The notes below the pieces were generated by a model. The model did no database searches. It saw only the letters and a list, made by a program, of their open reading frames with translations, and was not told where the DNA came from. From Salibacterium qingdaonense (GTDB lineage Bacteria > Bacillota > Bacilli > Bacillales > Marinococcaceae), in contig NZ_FOTY01000002.1 of assembly GCF_900114715.1 (NCBI RefSeq), forward strand, positions 186,001 through 250,000: a DNA stretch of 64,000 nt, read 5' to 3'. Position numbers and translations under genes: made by a program. How positions within the stretch are numbered: position 1 is the stretch's first letter; every line of letters begins with the position of its first letter. Of the stretch, positions 1-10,966 are shown piece by piece.

Positions 1-22
1 GGTAAAACACTTTAAAAATCAT
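1..22 (-). CDS. rpoY: RNA polymerase epsilon subunit RpoY (YkzG), first codons only
   Basis: Only the first seven codons and one base of the eighth are inside the window, read leftward off the edge: they spell MIFKVFY and then a codon starting with C. A strong AAAAGGAGAG ribosome site lies eight bases upstream of the ATG. The small epsilon subunit of Bacillus RNA polymerase begins MIYKVFYQ, and in B. subtilis this gene lies just beside ykrA, divergent to it, exactly as here. Epsilon is an accessory RNA polymerase subunit, encoded next to RNase J1 (rnjA). The identification rests on seven residues plus synteny, so it is likely but not proven. Confidence 0.72.
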
Positions 23-364
23 ATTGTTATCTCTCCTTTTCAGTATATGGGTCAGGACGTGCAGGGTGCGCCGGCTCCGGTTCCGGCAGGTCGGCACGCC
101 TGTAAAACGAACTTGAATGGCATCTATTCCTCATTATAAATCAAATTGGAGGAAGTAACCATAAAGAACTTTTCAATGTTCCTCCGCACCGCAAGTGTTC
201 AATTATCAAATTGTAATGGAAATCTTTTCGTTTTTCAATAGACCATCCATCGGCTGCGGGAGTAAATAATGAATACGTGAAGCGCCGTGTTCGATATGTT
301 ACGATAAATGTTGGACATAGAGACACGTTTAATTAAACATAGAAAGTTGCAAGGTGATGCAGAC
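23..364. other. Intergenic region between divergent rpoY and ykrA
   Basis: This gap separates two divergent genes. It contains a GC-rich stretch at about 62-106 with repeated CCGG words that could fold, and a TATAAT on the minus strand (133-138) that may be the -10 box for rpoY. No good -35 partner is evident. No coding sequence is convincing; the short minus-strand frame at 141-326 has no ribosome site and an unremarkable composition. Confidence 0.5.
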
Positions 365-1141
365 ATGAAAAAACCTTCCATTGTTTTTTTTGACATCGAT
401 GGGACACTCTATACCAAAGAAATGACACTTCCCCCTTCGGCCAAAAAAGCAATTCAGGATTTGAAGGAAAACGGGGTGTATGTGGCCATTGCTACCGGAA
501 GGGCGCCATTTATGTTTGAAACGCTCCGCCAGGAACTTGGAATTGAAACATTTGTCAGTTTCAACGGGTCTTACGTAGTGGCTGAGGGAGAAGTGATTGA
601 GAAAAAACCGCTTGAACCAAATAAAGTGGCAGCTCTTCATTCGGAAGCTGGAATGCTGGAGCACCCGATGGTGTTTATGGATCATGAGCAGGCAGCGGCG
701 GATTCGGATCAGAATCATTACATTTCCCAGGGTCTGGGTGATTTAAAAATGCCTTACCCTCCTACGAACCAGGAATTTTATAAAACCCATGAAATTTACC
801 AGTGTCTCTTGTTCTGCGGTCCAGAGGCCGAACAAAACTACCGTGATACCTTCGACACGTTTCGTTTTGTACGCTGGCACCAACTGGCCGTTGATGTGGT
901 ACCTTTTGGTGGTTCTAAAGCGGAAGGCATTCAGGCCGCAGCTGCTCACCTTGGTTTCTCCATGGATGATACGGCGGCCTTTGGAGATGCTTTGAATGAC
1001 ATGGAAATGTTGAAAGAAGTCGGTGTCGGTATCGCAATGGGCAACGCGTTGGAAGAAGTGAAACAGGCCGCGGATTTCGTAACCTCCCCGGTTCATGAAG
1101 ATGGAGTGAAACAGGGACTGGAGCGAATCGGGCTGCTTTAA
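365..1141 (+). CDS. ykrA: Cof-type HAD-superfamily phosphatase (YkrA-like)
   Basis: A 258-residue soluble hydrolase of the haloacid dehalogenase superfamily, Cof/type IIB subfamily, which removes phosphate from sugar phosphates or other small phosphorylated metabolites; the true substrate is unknown. The nucleophile motif DIDGT is at residues 10-14, an ATGR motif II follows, the motif III lysine is in GGSKAEG, and the Mg-binding GDALNDMEML closes the active site. The open frame extends upstream to 308, but the ATG at 365 has an AAGGTGATG ribosome site and starts directly at the conserved strand. Its position beside rpoY and def matches B. subtilis ykrA. Confidence 0.88.
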   Translation: MKKPSIVFFDIDGTLYTKEMTLPPSAKKAIQDLKENGVYVAIATGRAPFMFETLRQELGIETFVSFNGSYVVAEGEVIEKKPLEPNKVAALHSEAGMLEHPMVFMDHEQAAADSDQNHYISQGLGDLKMPYPPTNQEFYKTHEIYQCLLFCGPEAEQNYRDTFDTFRFVRWHQLAVDVVPFGGSKAEGIQAAAAHLGFSMDDTAAFGDALNDMEMLKEVGVGIAMGNALEEVKQAADFVTSPVHEDGVKQGLERIGLL

Positions 1142-1158
1142 AAAAGGACAACGGAGAG

Positions 1159-1707
1159 TTACAGCGCTCCGTCGTCCTTTTTATTTGTTTCCGGAATTTC
1201 TTCTTCTATCCGATCATAAAACATAACACCATTTAAATGGTCCAGTTCATGTTGAAACACAATAGCCGGCAGATCCCGGAGCCGCAGCCGCACCTTTTCG
1301 CCTTCCAGAGTTGTTCCCTCCAGGGTGATGCGTTTATAACGCGGAACATTTCCGGGAACTTCCCTGTCCACCGAAAGACAGCCTTCCCCGCCTTCAAGAT
1401 GGGTCATTTCCACAGAATGTCTCGTGATCTTCGGGTTGAACAATCCGTAACTGTACAAGCGGTCTTTTTCATCTGTTACGTGTACGGCAAACATCCGCTT
1501 GTTAATGCCAAGCTGCGGGGCGGCCAGTCCGACACCGGAACGAAGTTCATACTTCTCTGCGGTTTCAGGATCCTGACTGTTCTGCAGAAATTCCAGCATT
1601 TCTTTTAATGTGTTTTTATCTTCCTCGGAAGGAGGCATCGGCACCTCTTCGGTAACTTGTCGAAGTGCTGGGTGACCCTCCCGGACAATATCATCCATCG
1701 TCAGCAA
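1159..1707 (-). CDS. def: Peptide deformylase, TTG start
   Basis: Removes the formyl group from the N-terminal methionine of new proteins; a metal-dependent cytosolic enzyme. The three family motifs are present: [15 protein letters not shown] (metal-binding Cys) and QHELDHLNG (the HExxH helix). The length of about 182 residues and the insert before motif 1 match the Gram-positive type 2 enzymes such as YkrB/DefB. The frame is open up to 1752, but GGAGGG lies seven bases before a TTG at 1707, giving an N-terminus [13 protein letters not shown] that aligns with B. subtilis YkrB. It faces the HAD gene tail to tail, only 17 bp away. Confidence 0.93.
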   Translation of the reverse strand: MLTMDDIVREGHPALRQVTEEVPMPPSEEDKNTLKEMLEFLQNSQDPETAEKYELRSGVGLAAPQLGINKRMFAVHVTDEKDRLYSYGLFNPKITRHSVEMTHLEGGEGCLSVDREVPGNVPRYKRITLEGTTLEGEKVRLRLRDLPAIVFQHELDHLNGVMFYDRIEEEIPETNKKDDGAL

Positions 1708-1872
1708 AATTAATCCCTCCGGTTGCATCATAACATACAGTTGCTGCACCATAATATTTTCTTAGTATAACAGAAAAAAGAAAGAGGCAAAAGCCGCCTG
1801 TTTTGTCGAAATGTTTCTGTCTGTTTCAAAAAAAGGAGCTATCCTTTAGAATAGCTCCATCAAAGTCTGTTA

Positions 1873-2040
1873 TTAGTCTTTATAGCTGCAGTCGTTTTTG
1901 GAAGCTCCGACGATAATGAGCAGAATGAAAAGCACCACAATCAGTGCGAATGCTTTACCTGCGCCGCTTCCTCCGTTGCTGTAACCTGCTGTCTGATTTT
2001 GACCGTAATAAGGCTGATACATTTGATTGTTTCCCCACAT
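1873..2040 (-). CDS. YjcZ-family small hydrophobic sporulation peptide
   Basis: A 55-residue peptide with a polar Gly/Asn/Tyr/Gln-rich N-terminus and one membrane segment, FALIVVLFILLIIVGAS, near the C-terminus. That segment is the hallmark of the YjcZ/YczN family of tiny proteins in spore formers, usually made late in sporulation; their function is not known. The ATG at 2040 has GGAGAG eight bases upstream, so the longer in-frame start at 2082 is unlikely. The C-terminal tail NDCSYKD is longer than in typical members, which end soon after the membrane segment. Confidence 0.72.
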   Translation of the reverse strand: MWGNNQMYQPYYGQNQTAGYSNGGSGAGKAFALIVVLFILLIIVGASKNDCSYKD

Positions 2041-2253
2041 ACTCAATTCTCTCCTTTCGTAGAATGCAGGATAATAGGTCATCTCCCTTTTAACCTATGT
2101 CAAAAACACAAAAATGGATGGGCTTCTGCCTAATAGGAAGTTTGTTGATTTAGTATAGGAGTTGTTTTATGATTGTGAGGGTATGAACGTAAATATAATA
2201 TATGGACTATCACTAAAGAGCAGAAAGCTGAGTGCAACAGAGAGGAGAACAGA

Positions 2254-2934
2254 TTGTTGACACATAGGAAAAAGTTATATGTATGTGCGGCAGCCGCCGT
2301 TTTTCTGATTTTGAATGCCTGCGGAGGAAATGCCGCGGAACAAGCTTATACTCATCTGGAAGAAGCGGCATCGCTGGAAAATGGATTTGAAGAGCAGCAG
2401 GAGCCGATCATGAACTTGGAGGAAAAAGAACAGCAATTATATGAAGATATGCTTTCTCTGGGTACAGAAGATATGGAGCAGATTCAGTCATTGGCCACAG
2501 AGGCTGTCGGGCTTGCCGAAGAAAGAAAACAGCTGCTTGAGCAGGAAAAGGAAAGCATCGAGTCGGCATATGAAGAGTATCAGCTTGCGGTAGAACAGAT
2601 GAATCAGGTGGAGCAGGCCCGGGAAGAAGCCCAGGCTGTAAAAAAAGCGATGGAAAATCGTTATACCTCCTATCAGGATCTTTATGAGAGCTATCAGAAA
2701 GCAGTCGAACAGGATATTGAACTGTATCATGCTTTCACAAATGAAGACCTCGAAATTGAAGATCTTCAAAACCGAATTGATACTGTCAATCAGCAGTACA
2801 GTATTGTAGTGGAAAACAAGGATGCATTCAACAGCTACACGGATGAATACAACCAGGCGAAACAAAATTTCTATGAAGCAGCGGAACTTGATATCAGCGA
2901 CCCGGAATCAGAAGAAGCGGAAAATACAGAATAA
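2254..2934 (+). CDS. ykyA: YkyA-family lipoprotein (putative cell-wall binding)
   Basis: A 226-residue lipoprotein: a basic N-terminus, a hydrophobic stretch and a lipobox NAC with the lipidated cysteine at residue 23. The mature part is almost wholly helical and very acidic, with heptad-like patterns from about 40 to 215 that suggest a coiled coil facing the outside of the membrane. YkyA proteins are annotated as putative cell-wall binding lipoproteins; no activity is known. The start is TTG (2254) preceded by GAGGAGAAC; a second TTG follows at once. Its place directly before pdhA matches B. subtilis. Confidence 0.82.
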   Translation: MLTHRKKLYVCAAAAVFLILNACGGNAAEQAYTHLEEAASLENGFEEQQEPIMNLEEKEQQLYEDMLSLGTEDMEQIQSLATEAVGLAEERKQLLEQEKESIESAYEEYQLAVEQMNQVEQAREEAQAVKKAMENRYTSYQDLYESYQKAVEQDIELYHAFTNEDLEIEDLQNRIDTVNQQYSIVVENKDAFNSYTDEYNQAKQNFYEAAELDISDPESEEAENTE

Positions 2935-2974
2935 AAAATGAAAAAGGTACGGTTTCCGGAACATGAAACGGCGG

Positions 2975-3007
2975 TTCCGGCTGTCATTTTGGCAGCCGGA
3001 AATTTTT
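2975..3007 (+). terminator. Intrinsic terminator after ykyA
   Basis: A perfect 9-bp stem (TTCCGGCTG / CAGCCGGAA) with a nine-base loop is followed by five T. It lies 40 bp after the ykyA stop and separates it from the pdh operon. Confidence 0.85.
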
Positions 3008-4575
<1,568 letters not shown>

Positions 4576-4578
4576 GCT

Positions 4579-5556
4579 ATGGCGCAAATGACAATGATTC
4601 AGGCAATAACCGATGCGATGCGTACGGAGCTGAAAAACGACGAAAACGTACTTGTTTTCGGGGAAGACGTGGGACAGTACGGGGGCGTATTCCGTGCAAC
4701 GGAAGGCCTTCAGAGTGAATTCGGGGAGGACCGCGTGTTTGACACGCCGCTTGCTGAATCCGGCATCAGCGGATTGTCCATTGGTCTCAGCCTGACAGGT
4801 TTCCGTCCGGTTATGGAAATCCAGTTTTTTGGATTTGTTTTTGAAACAATGGACGGTATCAGCGGGCAGATGTCACGTCTGCGTTACCGCTCCGGCGGTC
4901 AATACAACGCTCCGGTAACTGTTCGTTCTCCATTCGGCGGTGGTGTGAAGACACCGGAACTGCACGCGGACAGTCTGGAAGGTTTGATGGCTCAGTCCCC
5001 TGGACTGCGCGTTGTCATTCCTTCCTCCCCTTATGACGCAAAAGGACTGCTGATTTCATCCATCCGGGACAACGATCCGGTTGTTTTCCTGGAACATATG
5101 AAACTGTACCGTTCCTTCCGTGAAGAAGTACCGGAAGAAGAGTACACCGTTGATCTTGATAAAGCAGCAGTGAAAAGAGAAGGTAAAGATGTAACGATCG
5201 TTACTTACGGAGCTATGGTTCATACCTCTTTGAAAGCTGCAGAACAGCTCGCAGAAGAAGGAATTGAAGCTGAGATTGTGGATCTTCGTACTGTCAGTCC
5301 GATTGATGTGGACACTATTATCGAATCCGTGAAAAAGACCAACCGGGCTGTTGTAGTGCAGGAAGCGCAGAAACAGGCCGGCATCGCCAACCATGTAGTG
5401 GCTGAAATCAACGAACATGCCATCCTGCATCTTGAAGCTCCGGTTCTTCGTGTTACAGCACCGGATACGGTATTCCCGTTCGCAGCAGCCGAAGACATCT
5501 GGCTACCGGATTACACAAATGTAGTGGAAAAAGCAAAAACCGTGGTGAATTTCTAA
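4579..5556 (+). CDS. pdhB: Pyruvate dehydrogenase E1 component, beta subunit
   Basis: The 325-residue beta half of the E1 decarboxylase; it supplies part of the TPP site and binds the E2 subunit-binding domain. The conserved [18 protein letters not shown] region near the N-terminus and the C-terminal transketolase domain with [11 protein letters not shown] are clear. The upstream ribosome site (GAAGGAGTCGAAG) lies at the end of pdhA, so translation of the two subunits is probably coupled. The next gene, pdhC, is 99 bp away across a strong hairpin, a break that the rest of the operon does not have. Confidence 0.97.
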   Translation: MAQMTMIQAITDAMRTELKNDENVLVFGEDVGQYGGVFRATEGLQSEFGEDRVFDTPLAESGISGLSIGLSLTGFRPVMEIQFFGFVFETMDGISGQMSRLRYRSGGQYNAPVTVRSPFGGGVKTPELHADSLEGLMAQSPGLRVVIPSSPYDAKGLLISSIRDNDPVVFLEHMKLYRSFREEVPEEEYTVDLDKAAVKREGKDVTIVTYGAMVHTSLKAAEQLAEEGIEAEIVDLRTVSPIDVDTIIESVKKTNRAVVVQEAQKQAGIANHVVAEINEHAILHLEAPVLRVTAPDTVFPFAAAEDIWLPDYTNVVEKAKTVVNF

Positions 5557-5577
5557 AAAACGGGAAGCTTATGATAC

Positions 5578-5614
5578 AAACTGAAGAAGAAACACAGGTT
5601 TTCTTTTTCAGTTT
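5578..5614 (+). promoter_or_regulatory. Strong intercistronic hairpin between pdhB and pdhC
   Basis: A 15-bp stem (5578-5592 with 5600-5614, one G-U pair) encloses a seven-base loop. It is not followed by a run of T on the coding strand, so it does not look like a simple terminator. It may stabilise or process the mRNA so that E1 and E2/E3 are made in different amounts, or weakly attenuate. Confidence 0.6.
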
Positions 5615-5655
5615 GTTCTGTTTCAAGAAATCGATAAATAAAGGAGGCAGCCGTA

Positions 5656-6948
5656 GTGGCTTTCAATTTCGAACTACCAGATATTGGTGAAGGCATTCAT
5701 GAAGGTGAAATCGTAAAGTGGTTCGTTCAGTCGGGCGACACCGTTCAGGAAGACGACATCCTTTGTGAAGTACAAAACGATAAGGCGGTTGTGGAAATTC
5801 CTTCTCCGGTGGAAGGTACCGTGAAGGACGTTAAAGCGGAAGAAGGAGCTACAGTTAATGTAGGAGATGTTATTCTAATCGTAGACGATGGAAGTGAAGA
5901 TGCTCCTGCAGCCGACAGCGGTGGAGAAAGCGGCAGTGAAGAACAACAAGAAGAACAAAAGCCTCAGGAAAGTGAAACAGAAGAAGAAAGTTCTTCCCAG
6001 CCGGAAGCGGACACAGAACAAACAGGAGATGACAAACGCGTTATTGCTATGCCTTCTGTCCGTAAATTCGCCCGTGAACAGGGCATCAACATACAGGAAG
6101 TTGAAGGAAGCGGCAAAAACGGACGTATTCTGAAAGAAGATGTAGAAGCACATGAAGAAGGCGGTAAGCCTGCATCTGCACCGGAAGAAGAGCAGAAAGA
6201 AGAAGCACCGGCTGCGTCAGCTCCTGCGTCCACCCAGGATCAGCAGGCGCTTGAAGAGCGCGTACCGATGAAAGGTATCCGCAAGTCTATTGCAAAAGCA
6301 ATGGTGAATTCCAAACGCACGGCACCGCACGTTACACATCACGACGAAGTGGATGTGGCGAACCTGGTCGCGAACCGCAAGAAGTTTAAGCCGGTTGCGG
6401 CAGAAAAAGATATTAAATTGACGTACCTGCCGTATGTCGTGAAGTCACTTACTTCCGCTATCCGCGAATTCCCGGCGCTTAATGCATCCATTGATGACGA
6501 AAACGAAGAAATTGTCTACAAAAAGTACTTTAATATCGGTATTGCAGCAGACACTGACCAGGGACTTGTTGTGCCGGTGGTAAAAGATGCAGACCGCAAG
6601 TCGATTTTCATGCTTGCAGACGAAATCAATGAACTTGCCGGTAAAGCTCGGGACGGGAAGTTAAGCCCGGCTGAAATGAAAGGCGGGTCCGCCAGTATTT
6701 CAAACGTAGGTTCTGCTCAGGGGCAGTGGTTCACACCAGTCATTAATCATCCAGAGGTTGCGATTCTTGGAATTGGAAGAATTGAAGAAAAAGCAGTTGT
6801 TCGGGATGGAGAAGTTGTCATCCGTCCAATGCTTGCTTTATCCTTAAGTTATGACCACCGCTTGATTGATGGTATGACTGCTCAAAACGCCCTGAATCAT
6901 GTGAAGCGTTTGTTGAATGATCCAGAATTACTAGTTATGGAGGGATAA
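5656..6948 (+). CDS. pdhC: Pyruvate dehydrogenase E2, dihydrolipoamide acetyltransferase
   Basis: The 430-residue core of the complex, which moves acetyl groups to CoA. One lipoyl domain spans residues 1-78, with the lipoylated lysine at 43 in QNDKAVVE. An acidic Glu/Gln/Ser linker (about 83-128) leads to the E1/E3-binding domain (about 130-168, [13 protein letters not shown]). A second Ala/Glu-rich linker precedes the catalytic domain ending in the SYDHRLIDG active-site motif. The start is GTG at 5656 behind AAAGGAGG. The linkers are more acidic than the Ala/Pro-rich linkers of many homologues, in keeping with a salt-adapted proteome. Confidence 0.97.
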   Translation: MAFNFELPDIGEGIHEGEIVKWFVQSGDTVQEDDILCEVQNDKAVVEIPSPVEGTVKDVKAEEGATVNVGDVILIVDDGSEDAPAADSGGESGSEEQQEEQKPQESETEEESSSQPEADTEQTGDDKRVIAMPSVRKFAREQGINIQEVEGSGKNGRILKEDVEAHEEGGKPASAPEEEQKEEAPAASAPASTQDQQALEERVPMKGIRKSIAKAMVNSKRTAPHVTHHDEVDVANLVANRKKFKPVAAEKDIKLTYLPYVVKSLTSAIREFPALNASIDDENEEIVYKKYFNIGIAADTDQGLVVPVVKDADRKSIFMLADEINELAGKARDGKLSPAEMKGGSASISNVGSAQGQWFTPVINHPEVAILGIGRIEEKAVVRDGEVVIRPMLALSLSYDHRLIDGMTAQNALNHVKRLLNDPELLVMEG

Positions 6949-6949
6949 A

Positions 6950-8362
6950 ATGGTAGTAGGAGATTTTCCGGAAGAAGTAGATACGCTTATTATTGGATCC
7001 GGTCCGGGAGGCTATGTTGCGGCTATCCGCGCAGCTCAGATGGGCCAATCTGTGACTATTGTGGAAAAAGACAACCTCGGCGGTGTCTGCCTTAATGTCG
7101 GCTGTGTGCCGTCTAAAGCATTAATCCAGGCTGGTCATCGTTATCACGAAGCCCAGTCCGGTGATGACATGGGCATCACTGCTGAAAATGTAAGTGTTGA
7201 TTTCTCCAAAGTACAGGAATGGAAATCAAGCGTAGTACAGAAGCTTACAGGAGGCGTTGACGGCCTTCTGAAAAGCAACAAAGTGAATATTGTACGCGGT
7301 GAAGCTTATTTCTCCGATCGTGATTCTGTTAAAGTGTCAACGGATGAATACAATTCCCAGACCTATAAATTCAAGAACTGCATCGTAGCAACAGGCTCCC
7401 GCCCTATTGAACTGCCGAATTTCAAATACAGCAGCCGTGTCATCGATTCAACAGGTGCTCTGTCCCTTGAAGACATTCCACAAAAGCTTGTTGTCATCGG
7501 CGGCGGCTACATCGGAATTGAACTTGCCGGAGCATATGCCAATCTTGGCACAGAAGTGACAGTGCTTGAAGGGGAAGAAAGAATTCTTACCGGCTTTGAA
7601 AAACAGATGGCACAGCTCGTTAACAAACGGCTTAAGAATAACAACGTAACGATTGAAACCAAAGCCTTTGCCCAATCCGTCGAAGAATCCGAAGACGGTG
7701 TACATGTCACGGCAGAAGTGAACGGAGAAGAAAAATCCTATGATGCCGATTACGTGCTTGTATCTGTTGGACGTAAGCCGAATTCCGATGAGCTTGGTCT
7801 GGAACAGATCGGCGTTGAGATTGACGATAAAGGCTTGATAAAAGTGGACGAGCAGTGCCGTTCCACAAACAAGCAGATTTATGCTATCGGCGATATTGTC
7901 CCGGGCGCACCGCTTGCCCACAAGGCTTCTTACGAAGGAAAAGTAGCTGCTGAAGCTATTTCCGGAGAAGCGGCAGCGGTCGATTATCTTGCGATGCCTA
8001 TGGTCGTATTTTCCGATCCGGAACTTGCAAGCGTCGGCTACACCGAACAGGAAGCCAAAGATGCCGGGTATGATGTGACAGCAGCAAAATTCCCGTTTCA
8101 GGCTAATGGAAGAGCCCTTTCTCTCAATGATTCGGAAGGCTTCATGAAGCTTGTCACAAGAAAAGATGACGGGCTTGTTATCGGAGCACAGATTGCAGGG
8201 CCGAACGCTTCCGACATGATTGCAGAAGCCGGCCTTGCCATCGAAGGCGGAATGACTGCTGAAGATCTTGCCATGACCATCCATGCTCATCCAACGCTTG
8301 GAGAGATTACAATGGAAACGGCAGAAGTGGCGCTCGGTCTTCCAGTCCACGTTACAAAATAA
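6950..8362 (+). CDS. pdhD: Dihydrolipoamide dehydrogenase (E3)
   Basis: An FAD-dependent enzyme of 470 residues that reoxidises the dihydrolipoyl groups of E2 and passes electrons to NAD+. Visible are the N-terminal FAD fold [10 protein letters not shown], the redox-active pair in [13 protein letters not shown], the NAD fold [10 protein letters not shown], the second FAD motif YAIGDIVPG and the C-terminal catalytic HAHPTLGE. Its ATG begins one base after the pdhC stop, and the GGAGGG ribosome site lies within the end of pdhC. It is the last gene of the operon. The same E3 may serve other 2-oxoacid dehydrogenases. Confidence 0.97.
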   Translation: MVVGDFPEEVDTLIIGSGPGGYVAAIRAAQMGQSVTIVEKDNLGGVCLNVGCVPSKALIQAGHRYHEAQSGDDMGITAENVSVDFSKVQEWKSSVVQKLTGGVDGLLKSNKVNIVRGEAYFSDRDSVKVSTDEYNSQTYKFKNCIVATGSRPIELPNFKYSSRVIDSTGALSLEDIPQKLVVIGGGYIGIELAGAYANLGTEVTVLEGEERILTGFEKQMAQLVNKRLKNNNVTIETKAFAQSVEESEDGVHVTAEVNGEEKSYDADYVLVSVGRKPNSDELGLEQIGVEIDDKGLIKVDEQCRSTNKQIYAIGDIVPGAPLAHKASYEGKVAAEAISGEAAAVDYLAMPMVVFSDPELASVGYTEQEAKDAGYDVTAAKFPFQANGRALSLNDSEGFMKLVTRKDDGLVIGAQIAGPNASDMIAEAGLAIEGGMTAEDLAMTIHAHPTLGEITMETAEVALGLPVHVTK

Positions 8363-8410
8363 CGCCTGATATGTAACGGCATCCGTAGTATCTGTCGAAT
8401 TCGTGAATAT

Positions 8411-8453
8411 AAAAGATCCGATTATCCTGTTTGGATAATCGGATCTTTTTTTT
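8411..8453 (+). terminator. Terminator after pdhD (shares stem and loop with two others)
   Basis: A perfect 17-bp stem (AAAAGATCCGATTATCC and its complement) with a five-base loop, then eight T. The stem core and loop, read on the other strand as TCCGATTATCCAAACA, recur in the terminator at 18232-18275 and in modified form at 45535-45573. Confidence 0.93.
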
Positions 8454-8756
8454 ATCAGAGGAACATGCTTTAGTCTTAGTTGATGCCCGGATCCTCTGCT
8501 CCAGGTCGATTCTCCTTGCAGTACAGAGATAAGAAAGCCGCCGGGATTCATCCTTTTGAGACAGGGGGAAAATGGGTCGAAGAAATGTTAAACGATTCAT
8601 TTACAACATTTCATAACTGCACGCTGCACTTTTTTGGCGTCCCATCATATGGATAACGGGAGAGAAGACACAGGAAATACAAGAGACAGGTACCATTTTG
8701 TGTTTGAAAGAAAAGGCAAAGTATAAAGACAAAGTAGTTTATCAGAACTGATGAAA
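8454..8756. other. Non-coding gap after the pdh operon, no recognisable content
   Basis: About 300 bp with stops in all frames at short intervals and no ribosome site worth noting. B. subtilis has slp and speA at this place; I see no trace of either. Confidence 0.4.
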
Positions 8757-9120
8757 ACGAGTCTGGGACAAAACCTCTAAAAGAAGCGAAAAATGGGGCT
8801 GTATCAAAAGCCGTTAAACGTTAAGGCATCCGCTGCAGGCGGACGCTTGCCGCGGGCAGCGCCTCAGCTACATCAAACGGTAAAACCGCCGTTTGATGGG
8901 ATCTTCGGCTGCTGCTCTTCCCGCTGGCGTCGCCGCCTTCCGCTTCTGCCTGGGGTGAATTTTCTATATTACAGAAAAGGAGCTGCACCTTTTGATACAG
9001 CTCCATTTATCATTGCTGAGACAAACCGCTGCGCCAACATGCTTCGCTTTTACTCCAGAGCACAAGGGCGACATCGGTTCGCTGGGGCTCACCGTGTCTT
9101 CTTTGCCGCGCACGGCTCAG
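8757..9120 (+). repeat. Composite GGGACAAAA element with nested long-arm segment
   Basis: The left end ACGAGTCTGGGACAAAA (8757-8773) and the body GCTGAGACAAACCGCTGCG (from about 9015) match the simple elements at 14.3, 36.7, 39.2 and 41.5 kb. Where those have a short hairpin, this copy has a 218-bp insert, 8791-9008, bounded by 20-base inverted arms that match at 19 of 20 positions (AAATGGGGCTGTATCAAAAG and its complement). The TTTTGTCCC right end is missing. A similar composite lies inverted at 58611-58976. Frames such as 8793-9206 are fortuitous. Confidence 0.8.
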
Positions 9121-9129
9121 AAAGGAAAA

Positions 9130-9168
9130 GATCGGCTAAGACCGGCATGTCCTGTGCGGGCGCCGACC
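9130..9168 (+). repeat. Hairpin module with invariant GTCCT loop (copy 1)
   Basis: GATCGGC and GCCGACC (6 of 7 pairs) flank a small inner stem around the loop GTCCT. The same module, with different but still paired stems, is found at 11231-11269 (opposite strand) and 58706-58744. This is the least well paired copy. Confidence 0.5.
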
Positions 9169-9298
9169 TGGTCCTCGGGAGAAAATCGCTACCTGCGGGG
9201 TCTTAAAATACGTGCTGTTTTCACAAAGGTCGCCGCATGTTGACTACGCTTAGTGAGTGTTTCTAAAACGGCAGCGAAATATTCGGTTTTTCGCCTTT

Positions 9299-10891
9299 TT
9301 ATTTTTTGACTTTCTTCTTTAACTCTTCTTTTTCTTTTTTTAAACGTTCCTTTTCTTCCCTTAACTTGTTGCGCTCGGCCTGCAGCACCGCTTTGTCCGA
9401 GTGAATAATACTGCGCTCACTTTTAAGAGATTTCAGGATAGATATAACCATCAGCAGCATAATGAAAGTGAACGGCAGGGCGGCGATAATCATGGCTGTC
9501 TCAAGACCGCCGAGACCTCCGAAATAGAGAAGAACCGCAGCAGAAGACGACTGAATAGCTCCCCATACCATCTTAACAGACACTGGCGGATTCAAACTTC
9601 CATTGGTTGTCTGCATCCCGAGAACAAACGTAGCGGAGTCCGCGGATGTGACAAAGAAAGAAATAATAAGCAGAATAGCCAGTGTCACCATGAAACCAGA
9701 AAGAGGAAATTCGTTCAGCAGGGTGAAAAGGGCGAATTCATCCCCCTGATTCGACATAATCTCGTACAGTCCGCCTCCCATCAAACTGTTAATGGAAATA
9801 CCGGTTCCACCGAAGACAGAGAACCAAAGCGCCCCGAAAAGAGTGGGAACGGCTATAACGCCGAGCATAAACTCCCGGATGGTACGCCCTCTGGATACCC
9901 GGGCGATAAACGTGCCGACAAACGGCGACCAGGCAATCCACCATGCCCAGTAGAAAATAGTCCAATTCTCCAGCCAGGCCCGGTCTCCAGAAAAGGCTGC
10001 TGTATTGAAACTCATGCTGGGCAGGTTTTGAATGTAACTGCCGAGTGTGGTCGTGAACACGTCCAACACGTATACCGTCGGTCCGACAGCCAAAAGAAAG
10101 AGCATTAAACCGATAGCGAGCACGATATTTGTCATACTCAGAATCCTTATCCCGCGGTTTAATCCGGTGCCTGCGGAAAACAGATAAAGCACGGTAATGA
10201 TCGCTATAATAATCAGCTGGGTGACAATATTGTTTGAAATGAAATCAAAAGTGAAACTAAGGCCTCCTGTTACCTGGGCGGCACCGAAACCAAGGGAAGT
10301 CGCCACCCCGAAAATCGTGGCAAAGACGACAATCACATCGACGGCCGTTCCGTAAGGGCCGTCCATTTTATTTCCAAACAAAGGGCGCAGCGAAGCACTC
10401 ACAACGCCGGGAGCGTCATGCCGGAACTTAAAGTAGGCAAGCGATAAAGCAACGATGGCGTAAATCGCCCACGGATGAATCCCCCAATGGAAAAACGAAT
10501 ACCGTAATGCGGCAGCAGCGGCTGCATTGGACTGCGGTTCTGCAGACGGAGGACCGTAGTAATGGTACAGCGGCTCAGCCACCCCCCAGAAAACAAGACC
10601 GATTCCCATCCCCGCGGTAAACAGGAACGCGAACCACGTAAAGTATCCGTACTCCGGTTTTTCATCCGGCTTCCCAAGTTTTATCTTTCCAAAAGGGCTG
10701 AAAATTAAATAGATCGCAAAAATAACAAAAGCTGTAGCTGATAACAGATAGAACCATCCAAATTGTTTGGATATAAAGCTCTGCATCGAACCGAGCACTT
10801 CATTTACGTTGTCAGGAGCGATTGCGCCCCATAAGATAAAAACAAACGCAATAAAAAACGAGATGTAAAAAACGGGTGTAAGCTTTCTCAT
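9299..10891 (-). CDS. BCCT-family osmolyte (glycine betaine) transporter
   Basis: A 530-residue membrane protein with about 12 transmembrane segments of the betaine/carnitine/choline family; such carriers import compatible solutes with Na+. The family motifs GMGIGLVFWGVAEP and WTIFYWAWWIAWSPF are intact, and the closest match in memory is OpuD/BetL. The C-terminal 35 residues are a highly charged, lysine/glutamate-rich helix like the osmosensing tail of BetP. The start is placed at the ATG at 10891, which aligns with OpuD; a GTG at 10906 is possible. It is not in the syntenic B. subtilis block, and it lies between two mosaic repeats, so it was probably inserted. Confidence 0.9.
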   Translation of the reverse strand: MRKLTPVFYISFFIAFVFILWGAIAPDNVNEVLGSMQSFISKQFGWFYLLSATAFVIFAIYLIFSPFGKIKLGKPDEKPEYGYFTWFAFLFTAGMGIGLVFWGVAEPLYHYYGPPSAEPQSNAAAAAALRYSFFHWGIHPWAIYAIVALSLAYFKFRHDAPGVVSASLRPLFGNKMDGPYGTAVDVIVVFATIFGVATSLGFGAAQVTGGLSFTFDFISNNIVTQLIIIAIITVLYLFSAGTGLNRGIRILSMTNIVLAIGLMLFLLAVGPTVYVLDVFTTTLGSYIQNLPSMSFNTAAFSGDRAWLENWTIFYWAWWIAWSPFVGTFIARVSRGRTIREFMLGVIAVPTLFGALWFSVFGGTGISINSLMGGGLYEIMSNQGDEFALFTLLNEFPLSGFMVTLAILLIISFFVTSADSATFVLGMQTTNGSLNPPVSVKMVWGAIQSSSAAVLLYFGGLGGLETAMIIAALPFTFIMLLMVISILKSLKSERSIIHSDKAVLQAERNKLREEKERLKKEKEELKKKVKK

Positions 10892-10966
10892 CTCCGGCAG
10901 AACCACCTTTCCAAGTAATTATGAGTAACATTTTTTGCTGCAGGTGCCGGTGAACATAAATTGAAA

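Noticed and set aside
141-326. A 61-codon minus-strand frame in the rpoY-ykrA gap
   Set aside because: No ribosome site; it would overlap the expected promoter region of the divergent gene pair.
7448-8551. A 367-codon open frame on the minus strand across pdhD
   Set aside because: It is antisense to a complete, motif-rich pdhD, has no ribosome site and no recognisable motif; it follows from the codon usage of the true gene.
8793-9206. Open frames inside the repeats (also 14389-14604, 36731-37033 and 41377-41730)
   Set aside because: Several frames give similar peptides only because the DNA is repeated; hairpins and inverted ends run through them and copies are frameshifted relative to each other.
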